Positions 61,393 through 64,000 of a stretch of DNA of 64,000 nucleotides are shown here, one piece after another. The stretch lies in assembly GCF_004136315.1 (NCBI RefSeq), contig NZ_CP029562.1, forward strand, positions 4,177,501-4,241,500, read 5' to 3'. Positions within the stretch are counted from its first letter, which is position 1; each line of letters opens with the position of its first letter. The DNA comes from Mesorhizobium sp. Pch-S. GTDB lineage: Bacteria; Pseudomonadota; Alphaproteobacteria; Rhizobiales; Rhizobiaceae. Both the position numbers and the translations under genes were made by a program. The notes beneath the pieces were generated by a model. The model ran no database searches. It was given only the letters and a program-made list of their open reading frames with translations, and was not told the origin of the DNA.

Positions 61393-61424
61393 GGGCAGCC
61401 GCCCGTCGGGGGCTGCCCTTTTTT
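61393..61424 (+). terminator. Strong Rho-independent terminator between choX and choW
   Basis: An eight-bp stem GGGCAGCC / GGCTGCCC with a ten-base loop is followed by six T. It lies 42 bases after the choX stop and 62 bases before choW, so partial read-through would favour choX over choWV. Confidence 0.85.
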
Positions 61425-61486
61425 GCAGGCTGTGACAAGATAACGATGCCTCGAGGGTAGGACGGAGGCATGACGAGGGAGGGCAG

Positions 61487-62341
61487 ATGGATCCCGTTTC
61501 GAATTTCCTGGTCGCTTGGAAAATACCGGTCGGCTTGTGGGGAAAGGCGTTCTTCACGTTCCTCACTGACAACTTCAACACCATTTTCCGCGGTTTCTCG
61601 AACGGGCTGAACACGCTGCTCGACGGCATCGTCAATCTGCTTCTGATGATGCCGCCTGTTGTCGTCGTCCTGCTGATCGCGCTGCTTGCGTGGTGGCTGC
61701 AGCGCTCCAGGGCGCTGGCGATCGGCGTCCTGCTCAGCCTGCTCTTCATCATCAACCAGGGCCTGTGGAAACAGACCGTCCAGACGCTCGTTCTCGTCGT
61801 TGCCGCTGCCGCCGCCTCCATGGCGATCGGCGTGCCGCTTGGCATCTGGGCCGCTCACAAGCCGAAGGTCTACAGGGTCATGCTGCCGGTCCTGGACCTG
61901 ATGCAGACGCTGCCGACCTTCGTCTATCTGATCCCGGTGCTCACCCTGTTCGGACTTGGCAACGCTCCGGGTCTCATCGTCACCATCATCTTCGTTATTC
62001 CAACGGCGGTGCGCCTGACTCACCTGGGTGTCACCTCGGTGCCGAAAGCGATCATCGAGGCCGGCGAAGCCTTTGGTGCCACCAAACGCCAGCTTCTGTG
62101 GAAGGTCGAACTGCCGGCGGCGCTGCCGACCATCATGGCGGGATTGACCCAGTGCATCATGCTGTCGCTGTCGATGGTGGTGTTCGCCGCGCTGATCGGC
62201 GCCGGCGGCCTTGGCACCGAGATCAACCGCGCACTTGGCTCACGCAAGATCGACCTTGGACTTGAAGCTGGTCTTGCCATCGTGGTGCTGGCGATCGTGC
62301 TCGACCGCATGACGCGTATCGGCGTGGGAGGCAAGAAATGA
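61487..62341 (+). CDS. choW: Choline ABC transporter permease
   Basis: A 284-residue inner-membrane permease of the ProW type, with about six helices and coupling loop IEAGEAFGATKRQLLWKVELP. LDLMQTLPTFVYLIPVLTLF is typical of glycine-betaine/choline permeases. GAGGGCAG lies before the ATG. The last four bases overlap choV (ATGA). Confidence 0.93.
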   Translation: MDPVSNFLVAWKIPVGLWGKAFFTFLTDNFNTIFRGFSNGLNTLLDGIVNLLLMMPPVVVVLLIALLAWWLQRSRALAIGVLLSLLFIINQGLWKQTVQTLVLVVAAAAASMAIGVPLGIWAAHKPKVYRVMLPVLDLMQTLPTFVYLIPVLTLFGLGNAPGLIVTIIFVIPTAVRLTHLGVTSVPKAIIEAGEAFGATKRQLLWKVELPAALPTIMAGLTQCIMLSLSMVVFAALIGAGGLGTEINRALGSRKIDLGLEAGLAIVVLAIVLDRMTRIGVGGKK

Positions 62342-63519
62342 CTGTTGCCGTCGATTTCAAGAATGTCGACATCGTTTTCGGCCCGGATACGCGCGATGCG
62401 CTGGCAATGGTCGACAAAGGAGCGACCCGCGCGGAGATCCTGGAGCAGACCGGCAATGTTCTGGGTTGTGCCGGAGCCAATCTCACCGTCAATGAAGGTG
62501 AGATATCCGTGCTGATGGGGCTGTCCGGTTCCGGCAAGTCGACGCTGCTGCGTGCCGTCAACCGGCTCAACATCGTCAGCCGTGGCCAGGTGATGGTAAA
62601 GAATGGCAACGGCATGGTCGACGTCGTCTCCTGCGACGAGGCGACATTGCGCCAATTGCGCCAGCATCAGGTCGCCATGGTGTTCCAGCAGTTCGGTCTT
62701 TTGCCCTGGCGCACCGTGGAGGAGAATGTCGGTCTGGGCCTCGAACTTGCCGGTGTACCGGAAGCTGAACGCAAGACGCGCGTGGAGAAGCAGCTCAAGC
62801 TCGTCAACCTCGATCCGTGGGCGAAAAAGTACGCGCATGAGCTGTCCGGCGGCATGCAGCAGCGCGTCGGCCTGGCCCGGGCCTTCGCCACGGAAGCGCC
62901 GATCCTGCTGATGGATGAACCCTTCTCGGCACTCGATCCGCTGATCCGCACCAAGCTGCAGGACGAACTGCTGCAACTGCAGAAGACGCTGAAGAAGACC
63001 ATCATCTTCGTCAGCCATGATCTCGAGGAAGCACTCAAGATCGGCAATACGATCACCATCATGGAAGGCGGGCGCATCGTGCAGTCCGGCCCACCCGAAG
63101 ACATCGTGCTGAAGCCGGCCAACGACTATGTGCGTGAGTTCATCTCCAACGTGAATCCGCTCTCTGTGCTGACTGCGTGGAATGTCATGCGCGATCGTCG
63201 CGACCTGGAAACCGCGGATGATGGGTGGATCTGGCTCGACCGGCGCAAGACGACGCGGTTCAAGATCGACAGCCACGGGCTGGTGGCTGCCGCGGAACGC
63301 GATGGCAAGCCGGCGGTTTGGATTTCCTGCGCTGACGTGGAACGCCAGCCCGACGAGGCATCGCAGGTATTCTGGGCGACGCCTGGAACGTCGCTGAAGA
63401 CGGTGATGCTTGCGATGCACCGCTCGCAGACTGCGCCGGTGGCACTGTTCGACGACCAGTCGCGGTTCGTCGGCGCCATCGGTATTCGCGACGTGCTGTC
63501 GGCTGTTCTGCGGCGCTAG
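62338..63519 (+). CDS. choV: Choline ABC transporter ATPase
   Basis: A 393-residue ATPase of the ProV/OpuAA type with Walker A GLSGSGKST, FQQFGLLPWRTVEENV, signature ELSGGMQQRVGL, Walker B LLMDEPFSALDP and H-loop FVSHDLEEAL. A C-terminal CBS-like regulatory tail (about 280-390) is present, ending VGAIGIRDVLSAVLRR. The TAG stop codon lies inside a RIME-like repeat. Choline import fits use of choline as carbon and nitrogen source or as a glycine-betaine precursor. Confidence 0.94.
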   Translation: MTVAVDFKNVDIVFGPDTRDALAMVDKGATRAEILEQTGNVLGCAGANLTVNEGEISVLMGLSGSGKSTLLRAVNRLNIVSRGQVMVKNGNGMVDVVSCDEATLRQLRQHQVAMVFQQFGLLPWRTVEENVGLGLELAGVPEAERKTRVEKQLKLVNLDPWAKKYAHELSGGMQQRVGLARAFATEAPILLMDEPFSALDPLIRTKLQDELLQLQKTLKKTIIFVSHDLEEALKIGNTITIMEGGRIVQSGPPEDIVLKPANDYVREFISNVNPLSVLTAWNVMRDRRDLETADDGWIWLDRRKTTRFKIDSHGLVAAAERDGKPAVWISCADVERQPDEASQVFWATPGTSLKTVMLAMHRSQTAPVALFDDQSRFVGAIGIRDVLSAVLRR

Positions 63520-63556
63520 AGCAATTCCGCGTTTCCGTGAAAGCGGAAACGCTCCA
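63517..63556. repeat. RIME-like repeat, copy 8 (chimeric)
   Basis: It starts with the left half of palindrome 1 (TAGAGCAATTCC) and then continues as the right half of palindrome 2 (GCGTTTCCGTGAAAGCGGAAACGCTCC). The join looks like recombination between the two palindromes of a full element. The first TAG is the choV stop. Confidence 0.8.
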
Positions 63557-63738
63557 GGGACATCAGGCAGGCCGTATCGTTCCTGAAGTTCCGCTGTGCG
63601 CAGGTCGTCCTGCCGCGCATTCGAATATAATCATGTTATGCCAGAGCCTCCTCACCCGATGGTCCATCGGGGCAGGGCAGGCTTGCTGGTTTTCGATTCC
63701 GACCCATATCGCCCGTCGGGTTCCTGGGAGGGAATGAG

Positions 63739-64000
63739 ATGAGTGCCCGGAATGCTCCTGCTGCAGTTCGTATCGCATATTGGTTCTGGATCGTCGCGAT
63801 CATCACCGCGCTGACCGAACTGGCCGCCCGTTTCCTGAGTGACCCGCGTGGGCCGATGCAGGCCCTTTCCGAGAGCGGCACCGAACTTGCGGTGCGCACC
63901 TGTGCTTATGTGCTGCTGTTTTCGCTGGCGACCTTCATGCGGCGCGGCTCCAACGTCGCGCGTCACCTGCTGACGCTGATCTATGGCGGCCTCGGTACGC
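63739..64000 (+). CDS. Hypothetical membrane protein (cut by window end)
   Basis: About 87 residues are visible. GGGAGGGA lies just upstream of ATG 63739. The start MSARNAPAAVRIAYWF leads into one hydrophobic helix (FWIVAIITALTELAARFL), then a second (AYVLLFSLATFM) and a third beginning at HLLTLIYGG. It looks like a small multi-helix inner-membrane protein. The family cannot be recognised from this part. Confidence 0.72.
   Translation, partial: MSARNAPAAVRIAYWFWIVAIITALTELAARFLSDPRGPMQALSESGTELAVRTCAYVLLFSLATFMRRGSNVARHLLTLIYGGLGT

Overview
The window looks like chromosome from an alphaproteobacterium of the Rhizobiales, most likely Mesorhizobium or a close relative in the Phyllobacteriaceae. 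This rests on the G+C-rich coding style, a fused trpE(G) behind a Trp-Trp-Trp leader peptide, a Brucella/Mesorhizobium-type RibH2 behind an FMN riboswitch, a choXWV-type choline transporter, and at least eight intergenic two-palindrome repeats resembling RIME elements. The genus is inferred, not shown. No tRNA, rRNA, CRISPR, transposase or phage gene was seen.

Layout. 0-9.5 kb: housekeeping and single genes (GNAT acetyltransferase, glutathionyl-hydroquinone reductase-like protein, Nudix hydrolase, metallophosphoesterase, alpha/beta hydrolase, a large internally duplicated membrane TPR protein) ending in leuA. 9.5-10 kb: a candidate leucine leader peptide and attenuator for leuA, with a repeat inserted between attenuator and gene. 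10-16 kb: an ATP-grasp/esterase pair, an orphan Bug-type binding protein, small genes, and a frameshifted cation-efflux gene. 16-18.5 kb: trpE(G) with trpL and its attenuator.

18.5-41.4 kb is a large nitrogen-compound uptake and catabolism region built from two similar halves. Half A has an RpiR regulator, cysteine hydrolase, glutamine-synthetase-like ligase, N-formylglutamate amidohydrolase-like protein, class III aminotransferase, flavin protein and ferredoxin reductase. These are divergent from a DadA/PuuB-like FAD oxidase, a branched-chain-amino-acid-type ABC transporter and an ornithine cyclodeaminase. Half B has two M20 amidohydrolases, a second complete ABC transporter, a second cysteine hydrolase and a second RpiR regulator. 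Overlapping stop and start codons show tight operons. The substrate is unknown; amide or gamma-glutamyl chemistry on an amine or amino-acid derivative is the best inference.

41.5-51.4 kb: L,D-transpeptidase, a LysR/EamA divergent pair with a clean operator palindrome, a 2H-phosphoesterase-like protein, an M14 deacylase, a flavin disulfide reductase, a DUF4126 membrane protein, a frameshifted sugar O-acetyltransferase, FMN riboswitch-ribH2, and fhs. 51.6-58.9 kb: an uncharacterised operon (coiled-coil protein, unknown protein, AAA+ ATPase, unknown protein, DUF2333-like membrane protein). A small DUF559 nuclease-like gene sits inside it between two inverted copies of a structured repeat, and the repeat ends appear to supply ribosome binding sites. 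59-64 kb: cytochrome c, thymidine kinase, choXWV, and the start of a membrane protein.

The two most promising undescribed items are the DUF559/inverted-repeat cassette and the host AAA+ operon it sits in. The two-half catabolic region and the ATP-grasp/esterase pair come next.
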